From positions 248,001 through 312,000 of the forward strand of contig NZ_OCNJ01000007.1 of NCBI RefSeq assembly GCF_900230255.1: a stretch of DNA of 64,000 nt, written 5' to 3'. Below, one piece after another: positions 50,162 through 61,560 of this stretch (position 1 is the first letter of the stretch; each line of letters begins with the position of its first letter). Both the position numbers and the translations under genes were made by a program. The notes beneath the pieces are model-generated. The model was given only the letters and a program-made list of their open reading frames with translations, searched no databases and was not told the origin of the DNA. The DNA is from Caenispirillum bisanense. Its GTDB lineage: Bacteria; Pseudomonadota; Alphaproteobacteria; Rhodospirillales; Rhodospirillaceae.

Positions 50162-50950
50162 ATGTCGAAACAGAGGAAGCACCGCCTGGACCAGTTGCAG
50201 GCCGCCCTGGCGGCCGGCGGATTCCTGCGCCTGAAGGACGCGGCCCGCCTGCTCGACGTGTCGGAAATGACGGTGCGCCGCGACATCGCGGCCTGCGACG
50301 GCTGCGTCACCTACCTCGGCGGCTACATCATGGCGGCCGGCGAGGCGCCCGGCAGCATGGGCTACATCCTCGACCGCGAGCGCGACTCGCACACGCCCCT
50401 GAAGCGGGCCGCCTGCGACGCGGCGGCCACGCTGCTGAAGCCCGGCGAGACCATCTTTCTCGATTGCGGCACGACGATCCCGCATCTCGCCAGCCGGATC
50501 CCGCCCAACAGCGGCATCACGGTGGTGTGCTACGCCATGAACGTGGCCGAGATCGTGTGCAAGAAGCCGGGGGTGCGGGTGGTGATGCTCGGCGGGCTCT
50601 ATCACAGCTCGTCGGCATCGTTCTCGAGCCCGGAGTCGCTGGAGACCCTGCGCGGCATCGGCATCAACACGGCCTTCATCTCGGCCGGCGGCATCCATGC
50701 GGCGTTCGGCGTCAGCTGCTCCAACTTCCACGAGGTCGCCGTCAAGCAGACCGCCATCGGCAACGCGGTGAGCAAGGTGCTGGTGGTCGATTCCAGCAAG
50801 TTCGACGTGGTGAAGCCGGTGTTCTTCGCCGGCCTCGACCGCTTCGACACCGTCTGCTGCGACGACGCGCTGAACGCCGCCGGCCGCGACCTGGTGGCCG
50901 ACGCGAAGTGCCGGCTGCTGACCGCCTCCCCCGGCGCCGGCCGCGGCTGA
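50162..50950 (+). CDS. deoR: DeoR-family transcriptional repressor
   Basis: The 262-residue regulator has an N-terminal winged helix-turn-helix (about 5-55) with LKDAARLLDVSEMTVRRDIAAC. The C-terminal sugar-phosphate sensor domain has FLDCGTTIPHLASRIP, VRVVMLGGLYH and VLVVDSSKFDVVKPVFFAGLD. The helix-turn-helix is very close to E. coli DeoR (DAAALLGVSEMTIRRD), consistent with the operator seen upstream. The inducer is expected to be deoxyribose-5-phosphate. It is divergent from the eight-gene operon and converges on the monooxygenase gene. Confidence 0.92.
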   Translation: MSKQRKHRLDQLQAALAAGGFLRLKDAARLLDVSEMTVRRDIAACDGCVTYLGGYIMAAGEAPGSMGYILDRERDSHTPLKRAACDAAATLLKPGETIFLDCGTTIPHLASRIPPNSGITVVCYAMNVAEIVCKKPGVRVVMLGGLYHSSSASFSSPESLETLRGIGINTAFISAGGIHAAFGVSCSNFHEVAVKQTAIGNAVSKVLVVDSSKFDVVKPVFFAGLDRFDTVCCDDALNAAGRDLVADAKCRLLTASPGAGRG

Positions 50951-50961
50951 CCCGACGCGGC

Positions 50962-50994
50962 CGGACCGGACGGAGCAGCGCCCCGCCCGGTCCG
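50962..50994. terminator. Hairpin between convergent deoR and monooxygenase genes
   Basis: CGGACCGG (50962-50969) and CCGGTCCG (50987-50994) are perfect complementary arms across 17 bases, in the 60-base gap between the stop codons. No U-run; a moderate candidate. Confidence 0.5.
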
Positions 50995-51010
50995 ACTCAG
51001 CGGACCGCCG

Positions 51011-52834
51011 TCACGACAGGTGATGCACCTCCTGCAGGCCGTAGACCGGCGTCGGGATGTCCTCGTACCGCGCCTTCAGTTGCAGGGCGAGGTAGAGCGA
51101 GTAGTGGCGCGACTGGTGCAGGTTCCCGCCGTGGAACCACAGCGCCTCCTGCGCCGTCGGCTTCCACATGTTGCGCAGCTCGCCCTCCCACGGGCCGGGG
51201 TCCTTGCGGGTGTCGGAGCCGAGGCCCCACACCTTGCCCACCTTGTCCGCCACCTCCTGCGAGATCAGGTCGGCGGCCCAGCCGTTCATGGAGCCGTAGC
51301 CGGTGGCGTAGACGATGAGGTCGGCCGGCAGCTCCGTGCCGTCGGAGAAGGCGATGGCGTGTTCGCGGATCTCGTCCACCTCCACGCCGCTCTTCAGCTT
51401 GATCTGCCCGTCCACCACCAGCTGCGAGGCGCCGACGTCGATGTAGTAGCCCGAGCCGCGCCGCAGGTACTTCATGAACAGGCCCGAGCCGTCCTCGCCG
51501 AAGTCGAGCATGAAGCCGGCCTTGCGCAGGCCGTCGTAGAAGACCTTGTCCTCTTCCTGGATGCGGTCGTACACGGGCTTGTGGAACTCGTGCATGATGC
51601 GGAACGGCACCGAGGCGAAGATCAGGTCGGCCTTGGCGGCGGTGATGCCGGCGGCCACCGCCCGCTCCGAGTAAAGGTCGCCGAGCGCGTATTCCATCAG
51701 CGGCTCCGACCGCACGATGTGGGTGCTGGACCGCTGCACCATGGTGACGTCGGCCCCGGCCTCCCACAGCGCCGCGCAGATGTCGTGCGCCGAGTTGTTG
51801 GAGCCGATGACCACGGCCTTCTTGCCGGCGTAGGCGTCGGGGCCGGGATGCCGCGAGCTGTGGTGCTGGTCGCCCTGGAAGCGGTCCATGCCCTTGATCT
51901 GCGGGATGTTGGGCTTGCCCGACATGCCGGTGGCCAGCACCATCTGCCGCGGCCGCAGCACCACCTCTTCCCCGGCCCGGTCGACCACCAGGGTCCAGGT
52001 GCCGGCGGCCTCGTCGTAGGTGGCCGACTTGCAGGTGGTGGAGCCCCAGTAGTTCAGCTCCATGACCTTGGCGTACATCTCCAGCCAGTCGCCGATCTTG
52101 TCCTTGGGCGCGAAGACCGGCCAGTTGGCGGGGAAGTCCATGTACGGCAGGTGGTCGTACCAGACCGGATCGTGCAGGCAGAGCGACTTGTAGCGCTTGC
52201 GCCAGGAATCCCCCGGCCGCTCGTTGCGTTCGACGATGATGGTCGGCACGCCCAGCTGGCGCAGCCGCGCCCCCAGCGCGATGCCGCCCTGGCCGCCGCC
52301 GACGATGACGACGTAGGGCTGCGTCGTATAGCCCAGCTCCCGCGCCTCTGCCTCGCGTTCCTCCAGCCAGGTGCGGCGATTGCGGTCGGCGCCGTGCTTG
52401 GCGCCCTTGGGGCGGCGGGTGCGCAGGGGCTCCTCGTGCCCCTTCAGCTCCTGGATGGCGGTCAGCATGGTCCAGCACTTGCCGTCCTTGAGGCGCAGCA
52501 GGCCGCGGCCGCGGGCGACGGCGGTCTCGAAGGTGAACCAGCTTTCGGTGACCCCATTGGCCTCCGTCGGCTCCTCGTCGATGGCGAAGGCGTGCGGGCC
52601 GGTGTGGGCGAGGGTCGCGTCGAGCAGGGCGCGGACGTCCGCCTTGCCCTCCACGGTCTTGATGTTCCAGGTGAAGGTGACGAGGTCGCGCCAGAAACAG
52701 ACGTCGGCGAACAGCTCCGTCGCGCCGGCCGCGTCGCCGGCGGCGAGGGCGATCTCGAAGTCGGCCAGCCAGCGGGCGACGGTGTCGCGCGGGGTGGCCG
52801 GGGCGGTTCGCGTCTTGTCGAGCAGCGTGGTCAT
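51011..52834 (-). CDS. Flavin-containing monooxygenase with N-terminal NTF2-like domain
   Basis: The 607-residue fusion has an N-terminal NTF2/SnoaL-like domain (about 15-135). A flavoprotein monooxygenase follows, with the FAD motif VVIVGGGQGGIALGARLR (about 175), the NADP motif VVIGSNNSAHDICAALWEAG (near 345) and the ATG region LIVYATGYGSMNGW. FMO/Baeyer-Villiger-type enzymes oxygenate ketones, amines or sulfides using NADPH and oxygen. GGGAGG precedes ATG 52834. A near-perfect sigma-54 promoter lies 75-90 bases upstream, and an AcoR-like activator gene is directly behind it, so it is probably induced by its substrate. Confidence 0.88.
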   Translation of the reverse strand: MTTLLDKTRTAPATPRDTVARWLADFEIALAAGDAAGATELFADVCFWRDLVTFTWNIKTVEGKADVRALLDATLAHTGPHAFAIDEEPTEANGVTESWFTFETAVARGRGLLRLKDGKCWTMLTAIQELKGHEEPLRTRRPKGAKHGADRNRRTWLEEREAEARELGYTTQPYVVIVGGGQGGIALGARLRQLGVPTIIVERNERPGDSWRKRYKSLCLHDPVWYDHLPYMDFPANWPVFAPKDKIGDWLEMYAKVMELNYWGSTTCKSATYDEAAGTWTLVVDRAGEEVVLRPRQMVLATGMSGKPNIPQIKGMDRFQGDQHHSSRHPGPDAYAGKKAVVIGSNNSAHDICAALWEAGADVTMVQRSSTHIVRSEPLMEYALGDLYSERAVAAGITAAKADLIFASVPFRIMHEFHKPVYDRIQEEDKVFYDGLRKAGFMLDFGEDGSGLFMKYLRRGSGYYIDVGASQLVVDGQIKLKSGVEVDEIREHAIAFSDGTELPADLIVYATGYGSMNGWAADLISQEVADKVGKVWGLGSDTRKDPGPWEGELRNMWKPTAQEALWFHGGNLHQSRHYSLYLALQLKARYEDIPTPVYGLQEVHHLS

Positions 52835-52909
52835 GCAGATCCTCCCATGGCGGCGGCTTGTGTGCCGCTCGTGTGATGGTGGGCGGGCGGTTAGGCCCAC
52901 CCCGCCATC

Positions 52910-52925
52910 AGCACGCGCCGTGCCA
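52910..52925 (-). promoter_or_regulatory. Sigma-54 (-24/-12) promoter of the monooxygenase gene
   Basis: On the minus strand TGGCACGGCGCGTGCT fits the sigma-54 consensus TGGCACG-N4-TTGCT with a single deviation in the -12 box (GTGCT). The GG and GC invariant dinucleotides are correctly spaced. Transcription would start near 52899 and read into the monooxygenase gene. Confidence 0.8.
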
Positions 52926-52985
52926 GGAGGATCGCGACGGAAGACTGCGGCTCACCGGCTCCTGACGGCCTCCGGCTGCGACAGG

Positions 52986-52997
52986 TGTGGCGCCACA
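52986..52997. promoter_or_regulatory. Palindrome, candidate upstream activator site
   Basis: TGTGGCGCCACA is a perfect 12-bp palindrome about 90 bases upstream of the predicted transcription start, a normal enhancer distance for sigma-54 activators. The flanking CAGGTGTGGCG is repeated 24 bases away (52982 and 53006), the second copy falling in the last codons of the activator gene. Confidence 0.5.
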
Positions 52998-53004
52998 GGA
53001 CGCC

Positions 53005-54894
<1,890 letters not shown>

Positions 54895-55077
54895 GGCGCG
54901 CCTCCCGCCGAATCACCGTCTCCCCTGACGGTGCCGGAGCGATGCGCGCCCTTCAACCACAAGAAAGAAGGTCCAAAGGCCCCATCCGACCGCCGACCGG
55001 CTGTGACGGCCCTATTCGATGCGCCCGAGGGGTCGGGTTCGGCATGCTCCCGATCGCCGCCGCCCGATGACGCCGCA

Positions 55078-55115
55078 CCGCGGGCGTGTTCCATCCATTG
55101 GGGACACGCCCGCGG
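55078..55115. terminator. Terminator hairpin after the peptide ABC operon
   Basis: CCGCGGGCGTGT and ACACGCCCGCGG form a perfect 12-bp stem with a 14-base loop, 8 bases beyond the last gene's stop codon. It lies in the 228-base gap before the activator gene, where nothing else was recognised. Confidence 0.75.
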
Positions 55116-55122
55116 CGGCCGG

Positions 55123-56090
<968 letters not shown>

Positions 56091-56094
<4 letters not shown>

Positions 56095-57113
56095 GGCGCC
56101 GAAGCCTCCTGCACGAGGGGAGCGGCCGCGGCCGCATCGGCCAGGGCGACGCAGCGGGCGCGGTGCCCGTCGGCGACGGCGGCGGCGGGAACGGCCTCCA
56201 GGCACGCATCGCGGGCGAGCGGGCAGCGCGGCCGGAACATGCACCCCGACACGTCGCCGATCAGCGACGGCACCACGCCGGGAATGGAGCCGAGCGGCGC
56301 CCCGCGCGCCACCAGCCCGCTGTTGGGCAGGCAACGGAACAGGCCTTGCGTATAAGGATGGGCGGGGGTGCCGAACACCTGCGCGGTGCTGCCGCCCTCC
56401 ACCTCGCTGCCGGCATACATGACGCTCACCTTGTCGGCGACGCGCGAGATGACGCCGAGATCGTGGCTGACGAAGATCATGGCCGCCCCGCTCTCGCGCT
56501 GCAGCTCGGCCAGCAGGGCGAGGATCTGCGCCTGGATGGTGACGTCGAGCGCCGTCGTCGGTTCGTCGGCGATGATGAGGTCGGGGTCGCACATGAGCGC
56601 CATGGCGATCATCACCCGCTGGCGCAGGCCGCCCGACAGCTGGTGCGGATACTGGCCGAGGCGGCGCTCGGCCGAGGCGATGCCGACACGGTCGAGCAGG
56701 TGCAGCGCCTTCTCGCGCGCTTCGCGGCGGCCGGCGGCGCGATGGCGGCGGAAGGTCTCCATCAGCTGCTCGCCGATGGTCAGCAGCGGGTTGAGCGCCG
56801 TCATCGGCTCCTGGAAGATCATCGCCATGCGGTCGCCGCGCAGGTCCGCCAGGCGGCGCTCCGGCAGGCCGAGCAGGTCCATGCCCTCGAACCGCAGCGT
56901 CTCGGCCCGCACGGTCACATGGCGCGGCAGCAGGCCCATGATCGCCATGGACATCATGGACTTGCCGCAGCCGGACTCGCCGACGATGCCCAGCGTCTCG
57001 CCGCGATCGAGGGTGAAGCTCACCGAGCGCACGGCGGACAGGATGCCGGCGGGCACGGGAATGGAGACCGACAGGTCCTCGACCGTCAGCAGGGGTTCGG
57101 TACGGTTCGTCAT
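56091..57113 (-). CDS. Peptide ABC transporter ATPase (DppD/OppD-like)
   Basis: The 340-residue ATPase has Walker A GESGCGKSMMSMAIMG, the Q-loop MIFQEPMTALNPLL, signature QLSGGLRQRVMIAMAL, Walker B LIIADEPTTALDVT and the C-terminal SGCMFRPRCPLARDAC. Walker A ends in SM rather than the common ST; the catalytic lysine and serine remain. It overlaps genes on both sides by 4 bases. Confidence 0.93.
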
Positions 57114-58003
57114 GACGCCCCCTGCGGTGCGACCACGTCCTGGAAGCCATCGCCGATCAGGTTGATGCACAGCACCAGCAGCGCGATGGCGGCGCCGGGA
57201 ATGGCGACCAGACGGGCGTCGAAGAAGATCATGCCCTTGCCCTCCGCCACCATCAGGCCCCACGACGGCGTCGGCGGCTGCACCCCGAGGCCGAGGAAGG
57301 ACAGGGCCGATTCCAGCAGGATGGCGTGCGCCACCTCGAGACTTCCGACCACCGCGAGCGTGCTCCCCAGGTTGGGCAGCACCTCGCGCACCAGGATGCG
57401 GCCGGTGCTGCAGCCGACGGCGCGGGCGGCCTTGATGTAGTCGTTGGCGCGCACCTGCTTGGTGGCCGAGCGCACCACCACCGCGAAGCGGTCCCACAAG
57501 AGCAGGCTCAGGACCACGATCACCACGGTCAGCGAGCCGCCGAACAGCGACACCACCGCCAGCGCCACCAGCACCACCGGCAGGGCCAGCCGCGCCGAAA
57601 CCAGGAAGCTGACCACCGCGTCCACCCGCCCGCCGAAATACCCGGCGAGCAGGCCGAGGGTGGTGCCGATCAACCCCGAGCCGAGGGCCGCGAAGAAACC
57701 GATCAGCAACGACACCCGCGCTCCGTACAGCAGGCGCGACAGGTAATCGCGGCCGAGCGCGTCGGTGCCGAGGATGTGGGCCCAGCTGCCAGCCTCCGCC
57801 CACACCGGCGGCACCAGGCGGCGCGACAGGTCCTGGGCATAGGGGTCGTGCGGGGCGAGCCACGGCGCCAGCAGCGCCACCGCCACCACCACCGCAAGGC
57901 CGCCGAGGCCGATCATCAGGCCGACATGGCCGGTGATTCGCCGCCACATCAGGCTGCGCGGCGACGGGCCGGCGACGTCTTGAATCGTGTAGGCTGTCGT
58001 CAT
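57110..58003 (-). CDS. Peptide ABC transporter permease (DppC-like)
   Basis: The 297-residue membrane protein has the N-terminal DppC pattern (LAPHDPYAQDLSRRL, ILGTDALGRDYLSRLLYGARVSL). The EAA loop is near VRANDYIKAARAVGCSTGRILVREVLPN, and LESALSFLGLGVQPPTPSWG follows. It forms the channel with the DppB-like protein. Its stop overlaps the following ATPase start. Confidence 0.93.
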   Translation of the reverse strand: MTTAYTIQDVAGPSPRSLMWRRITGHVGLMIGLGGLAVVVAVALLAPWLAPHDPYAQDLSRRLVPPVWAEAGSWAHILGTDALGRDYLSRLLYGARVSLLIGFFAALGSGLIGTTLGLLAGYFGGRVDAVVSFLVSARLALPVVLVALAVVSLFGGSLTVVIVVLSLLLWDRFAVVVRSATKQVRANDYIKAARAVGCSTGRILVREVLPNLGSTLAVVGSLEVAHAILLESALSFLGLGVQPPTPSWGLMVAEGKGMIFFDARLVAIPGAAIALLVLCINLIGDGFQDVVAPQGAS

Positions 58004-58005
58004 GG

Positions 58006-58923
58006 TCAGGCCACCCTTATGCGCGGATCGATCCAGGCGTTGAGGACATCGGCGAGGAAGGTCAGGCAGACGTAGATCATGGCATAGACCAGGATGATGG
58101 CCTGGATGGTGGGGAAGTCGTTGCGCCCGATGCTCTCCCACGCCAGGTAGCCGATGCCGCGCAGCGAAAACACGCTCTCCACCACCACCGAGCCGCCGAG
58201 GATGAAGCCGAACTCCACCGCCGCGACGCTGACCACCGGCAGGACGGCGTTGCGCAGGGCGTGCTTCAGGATGATGGTGCGCGGCAGCATGCCCTTGGCA
58301 CGGGCGGTGCGGATGTAGTCCGAGCGCAGCGCCTCGATCATGCCGCCGCGGGTCAGCCGCATCATGGACGGCGAGGCGTAATAGCCGAGCACGATGGACG
58401 GCAGGATGAAGTGCGCCAGCGTGTCGGCCCCGGACACCGGCAGCCAGCGCAGGTTGACCGCGAACAGGACGATCAGCATCAGCGCCAGCCAGAAGCTGGG
58501 CGTCGCCTGCCCCACCGTCGCCAGCGCCAGCGACAGCCGGTCGGCCAGGGAATTGCGCTTCACCGCCGCCAGGATGCCCAGCGGAAGCGCCAGCAGCAGG
58601 GCGAAGCCGATGCTGAAGACGGCCAGCGTCGCCGTCACCGGCATGCGTTCGGCCAGCAGTTCCACCACCGGCTGGTTGAAGTAGAAGCTCTGCCCGAAGT
58701 CGCCGCTGGCGGCGCCGGAGATCCAGTCCCAGTACTGGACGGCGAAGGACCGGTCGAACCCGAAGGTGCGGCGGATCACCTCGATATCGGCCTCGGTCGC
58801 CCCTTCGCCGGCAATGGCGATGGCGGGATCGCCGGTCAGGAACATCAGGCTGAAGCTGATCGACGATACGAAGATCGCCACCAGCAGAGCAAGCGCCAGG
58901 CGCTTGGTCACGAAGGCTGCCAC
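58006..58923 (-). CDS. Peptide ABC transporter permease (DppB-like)
   Basis: The 305-residue membrane protein has the DppB start FVTKRLALALLVAIFVSSISF, GDFGQSFYFNQPVVELL and the EAA loop SDYIRTARAKGMLPRTIILKHALRN. The start is GTG 58923, with GAGGGG seven bases upstream; a TTG at 58947 would add eight residues but has no better site. It lies 2 bases before the DppC-like gene. Confidence 0.93.
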   Translation of the reverse strand: MAAFVTKRLALALLVAIFVSSISFSLMFLTGDPAIAIAGEGATEADIEVIRRTFGFDRSFAVQYWDWISGAASGDFGQSFYFNQPVVELLAERMPVTATLAVFSIGFALLLALPLGILAAVKRNSLADRLSLALATVGQATPSFWLALMLIVLFAVNLRWLPVSGADTLAHFILPSIVLGYYASPSMMRLTRGGMIEALRSDYIRTARAKGMLPRTIILKHALRNAVLPVVSVAAVEFGFILGGSVVVESVFSLRGIGYLAWESIGRNDFPTIQAIILVYAMIYVCLTFLADVLNAWIDPRIRVA

Positions 58924-58964
58924 GGCATCGCCCCTCTTTGTCGCCAACTCGTAAGAAGCCGGAG

Positions 58965-58993
58965 GGGGAGGCGGCCGATGCGCCGGCCTCCCC
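58965..58993 (-). terminator. Intercistronic hairpin between peptide-binding protein and permease genes
   Basis: GGGGAGGC and GCCTCCCC form a perfect 8-bp outer stem, extended inside by GGC/GCC, in the 81-base gap after the binding-protein gene. It is likely to limit read-through or protect the upstream message, raising the binding protein relative to the channel. Confidence 0.6.
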
Positions 58994-59004
58994 GCCCCGT
59001 CAGG

Positions 59005-60555
59005 TTACTTCCAGCTGGCCCGGAAGAACCGGGGCAGTTCGTCGGGCGTCGGCGCGAATTGCAGATCGGCCGAGAAGGCGTAGTTCTTGGTGTAGGTGAA
59101 CAGCGGCACCCAATAGGCCGCCTCGGCGATCTTCGCCAGCGCCTCGGCATAGGCCGCCCGCCGCTCGGCGGGGTCGGTGGCGCTGTCGCCGCGGGCGATG
59201 ATCGCCATCACCTCCGGGTCCTTGGCCGGATCGTCGGGGCCGCCGCCGAAGAAGTAGCTGGTGATGGCCGAGACGTCGGGGATGGAACTGGACCCCCAGG
59301 TCATGTTGGCGACCCCGACCTTGCCCTCGCGGATCATGTCGCGCAGGGCGGCATACTTCAGCCACCGCAGGTCGGACTTCATGCCCGCCGCCGCCAGATC
59401 GCTGGCGATCGCTTCCGCCACCTGGCGGTCGCGGTAGCCATAGAACTCGAACGTCAGGCCGTCGGGATAGCCCGCCTCGGCCAGCAGGGCGCGGGCCTTG
59501 GCCGGGTCGTAGTCATAGCCGGCGATGTCGGCGGCGCAGCCGAACTGCGTCGGATGGCAGGCGGCGGCGATCACCTGGCTGCTCTCGCCCATCAGGTTCT
59601 TGGCGATGTTCTCGCGGTTCACCGCATGGGCGAAGGCACGCCGCACTTCCGGCTTGGTGAAGGCGTCGGACCCGGCCGAGCCCTTGATGTCGAAGGTGAG
59701 GTAGCTGATGCGCATGGTGGGCGCGTTCAGCACCGTCAGGTTGGGCGCCTGCTTCAGCATCTGCGCCTGATCGGTGGACATGCCCCAGATCCAGTCGACG
59801 CCACCGGTCATCAGCTCGGCGATCTGGGTGGTGTCGTCGGTGATGGTGCGGAAGGTGAGGCGCTCGATGGCGGGTTTGCCCTTGGGGCCGTCGGCGAAGT
59901 AGTCGCCGTTCGCGACCATGTCGACGTGGTCGCCGGGCTTGAACGACGTCACCTTGTAGGGGCCGGTGCCCACCGGCGGCACCGCCTGATAGCGCTTCTT
60001 GCCGTCGGTACCGACGGGAGCCGCGTCATAGTGACCCTCGGGCAGGATGGGCAGGGTCAGGGCGAGGTAGGCGAGCGCCGAGGGAAACGGCTCGTCCAGC
60101 AGGATCCGGACGGTGTCGGCATCCACCACCTCGGCGCGGTCCAGCCACTTGATGTCGCCGTAGTTGAGGACGCCGTTGGCTTCATCCGCACCGAAGTTGA
60201 TGGTGTAGGCCACGTCCTCGGGGCCGAAGCTGGAGCCGTCGTGGAAGGTCACGCCCTGGCGCAGATCGAATTCCAGGGTGCGGCTGTCGACCCAGCGGTA
60301 CGCGCTGGCCAGCAGGGGCAGGTAGTCGCCGGTCGCCGGGTCCCAGTAGACCAGCCCGTCGTGGACGTGCTGCGCCAGTACGATGACCTCGCGCGAGGTA
60401 TCGAAGAACGGGTCGACGGCCGTGACCTCGGCATTCGACGACCACACCAGCGAATTGTCTGCCTTCCCCGCCTGGGCGGCGGGAGCCGCCAGGACGGCGG
60501 CGGCAGCAGCGGCGGCAAGCGCCGTGGCGGTCGAGCAATGGCTCAGGAATTTCAT
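59005..60555 (-). CDS. Peptide ABC transporter substrate-binding protein (DppA/OppA family)
   Basis: The 516-residue SBP_bac_5 family protein has an alanine-rich signal peptide ending in AQA (about residue 29). It shows SSFGPEDVAYTINFGADEANG, GTGPYKVTSFKPGDHV and RRAFAHAVNRENIAKNLMG, all typical of DppA-type receptors. It binds short peptides or peptide-like compounds in the periplasm. GGGAG precedes ATG 60555. It is first of the leftward transporter operon, divergent from an IclR regulator that leads the peptidase and oxidoreductase genes. Confidence 0.92.
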   Translation of the reverse strand: MKFLSHCSTATALAAAAAAAVLAAPAAQAGKADNSLVWSSNAEVTAVDPFFDTSREVIVLAQHVHDGLVYWDPATGDYLPLLASAYRWVDSRTLEFDLRQGVTFHDGSSFGPEDVAYTINFGADEANGVLNYGDIKWLDRAEVVDADTVRILLDEPFPSALAYLALTLPILPEGHYDAAPVGTDGKKRYQAVPPVGTGPYKVTSFKPGDHVDMVANGDYFADGPKGKPAIERLTFRTITDDTTQIAELMTGGVDWIWGMSTDQAQMLKQAPNLTVLNAPTMRISYLTFDIKGSAGSDAFTKPEVRRAFAHAVNRENIAKNLMGESSQVIAAACHPTQFGCAADIAGYDYDPAKARALLAEAGYPDGLTFEFYGYRDRQVAEAIASDLAAAGMKSDLRWLKYAALRDMIREGKVGVANMTWGSSSIPDVSAITSYFFGGGPDDPAKDPEVMAIIARGDSATDPAERRAAYAEALAKIAEAAYWVPLFTYTKNYAFSADLQFAPTPDELPRFFRASWK

Positions 60556-60630
60556 TCTGATGTCTCCCTGTGACGATCGGGCACTGGCCTCCGAGGCACC
60601 GCACGCAGTTCATTGCCATGCGTGTCTTTT

Positions 60631-60654
60631 GTATTGAATATTGATACCTTGAAT
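60631..60654. promoter_or_regulatory. A/T-rich candidate operator in the dppA/iclR divergent promoter
   Basis: An A/T-rich island stands out in this GC-rich DNA. GTAT (60631) and ATAC (60644) bracket TGAATATTG, and TTGAAT/TTGATA/TTGAAT is repeated three times at 7-8 base intervals (60634, 60641, 60649). Its place between a transporter gene and an IclR gene suggests the regulator's site and the two promoters. Confidence 0.4.
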
Positions 60655-60766
60655 TAAACTATGATGGATGGCATACAGAACGCTGTCAAGCCGGTTGGCC
60701 GGCACGGCACGCCCGCACCCCGCTCGCCGGTTCCGGCAGGCGCTTCTCTGGATCGGAACTCCGCCC

Positions 60767-61546
60767 ATGGACAAGAAGGACCCGCTGTTCGTCGGCACCC
60801 TGGAAAAGGGCATGCGCATCATCGAGCTGTTCCGCGGCGTCCACACGCCGCTCGGCCTCAGCGACATCGCGCGACGGACGGACCTGGAGAAAAGCGCGGC
60901 GCAGCGCCTGTGCCACACGCTGTTCAAGCTCGGCTTCCTGGAGCGCGACGACGACACCCGGCGCTACCGCCCCGGCATGCGCATGCTGGAGATGGCCTTC
61001 GCCTACCTGATCCAGGACCGCCTGGTGGAACTGGCCATGCCGCGCCTGATCGAGGTCGCGCGCACCTTCGACACCACCGTGAACCTGAGCGTGCTGGACG
61101 GCGTGCACATCGTTTACAAGACGCGCATCCCGCACGCCCGCCAGGCCTATGACACCACCCTGATCGGCGTCCGCCAGCCGGCGCTCAACACGGCCGCCGG
61201 GCTGGTCATGCTGGCGTTCCGCCCGCCGGAGGACCTGGAGGCCGTGCTGGCCGGGTGGCAGCCCGCCGCCATCACCCCCCATACCACCACCGACCCCGAC
61301 CTTATCCGCGCGCAGGTCGCGGCGGCCCGGAACGACGGCTACACCATCACCAGCAATCAGTTGCTGTTGCAGGAAGTCGGCGTCGCCGCGCCGGTCCTGG
61401 GCGACGGCGGCACCGCCGTCGCCGCCGTCAGCATGCCTGTCTACATGCCCGAATGGACGGTGGACCGGGTGCGCGACGAGCTTGTCACCGTGGTCACGGA
61501 GACGGCGCGGTCGGTCTCCTCCGCCTGCTCGGCGGCAAAACTCTAG
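60767..61546 (+). CDS. IclR-family transcriptional regulator
   Basis: The 259-residue regulator has an N-terminal helix-turn-helix (about 10-75: LGLSDIARRTDLEKSAAQRLCHTL) and a C-terminal IclR effector domain (about 85-255) with VNLSVLDGVHIVYKTR, LNTAAGLVMLAF and TSNQLLLQEVGVAAPVLG. ATG 60767 is chosen as the first family-consistent start; its ribosome site is poor. It is divergent from the peptide transporter operon and only 14 bases before the M81 peptidase gene, so it probably controls both. Confidence 0.92.
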   Translation: MDKKDPLFVGTLEKGMRIIELFRGVHTPLGLSDIARRTDLEKSAAQRLCHTLFKLGFLERDDDTRRYRPGMRMLEMAFAYLIQDRLVELAMPRLIEVARTFDTTVNLSVLDGVHIVYKTRIPHARQAYDTTLIGVRQPALNTAAGLVMLAFRPPEDLEAVLAGWQPAAITPHTTTDPDLIRAQVAAARNDGYTITSNQLLLQEVGVAAPVLGDGGTAVAAVSMPVYMPEWTVDRVRDELVTVVTETARSVSSACSAAKL

Positions 61547-61560
61547 AACGGGGAATCCGG

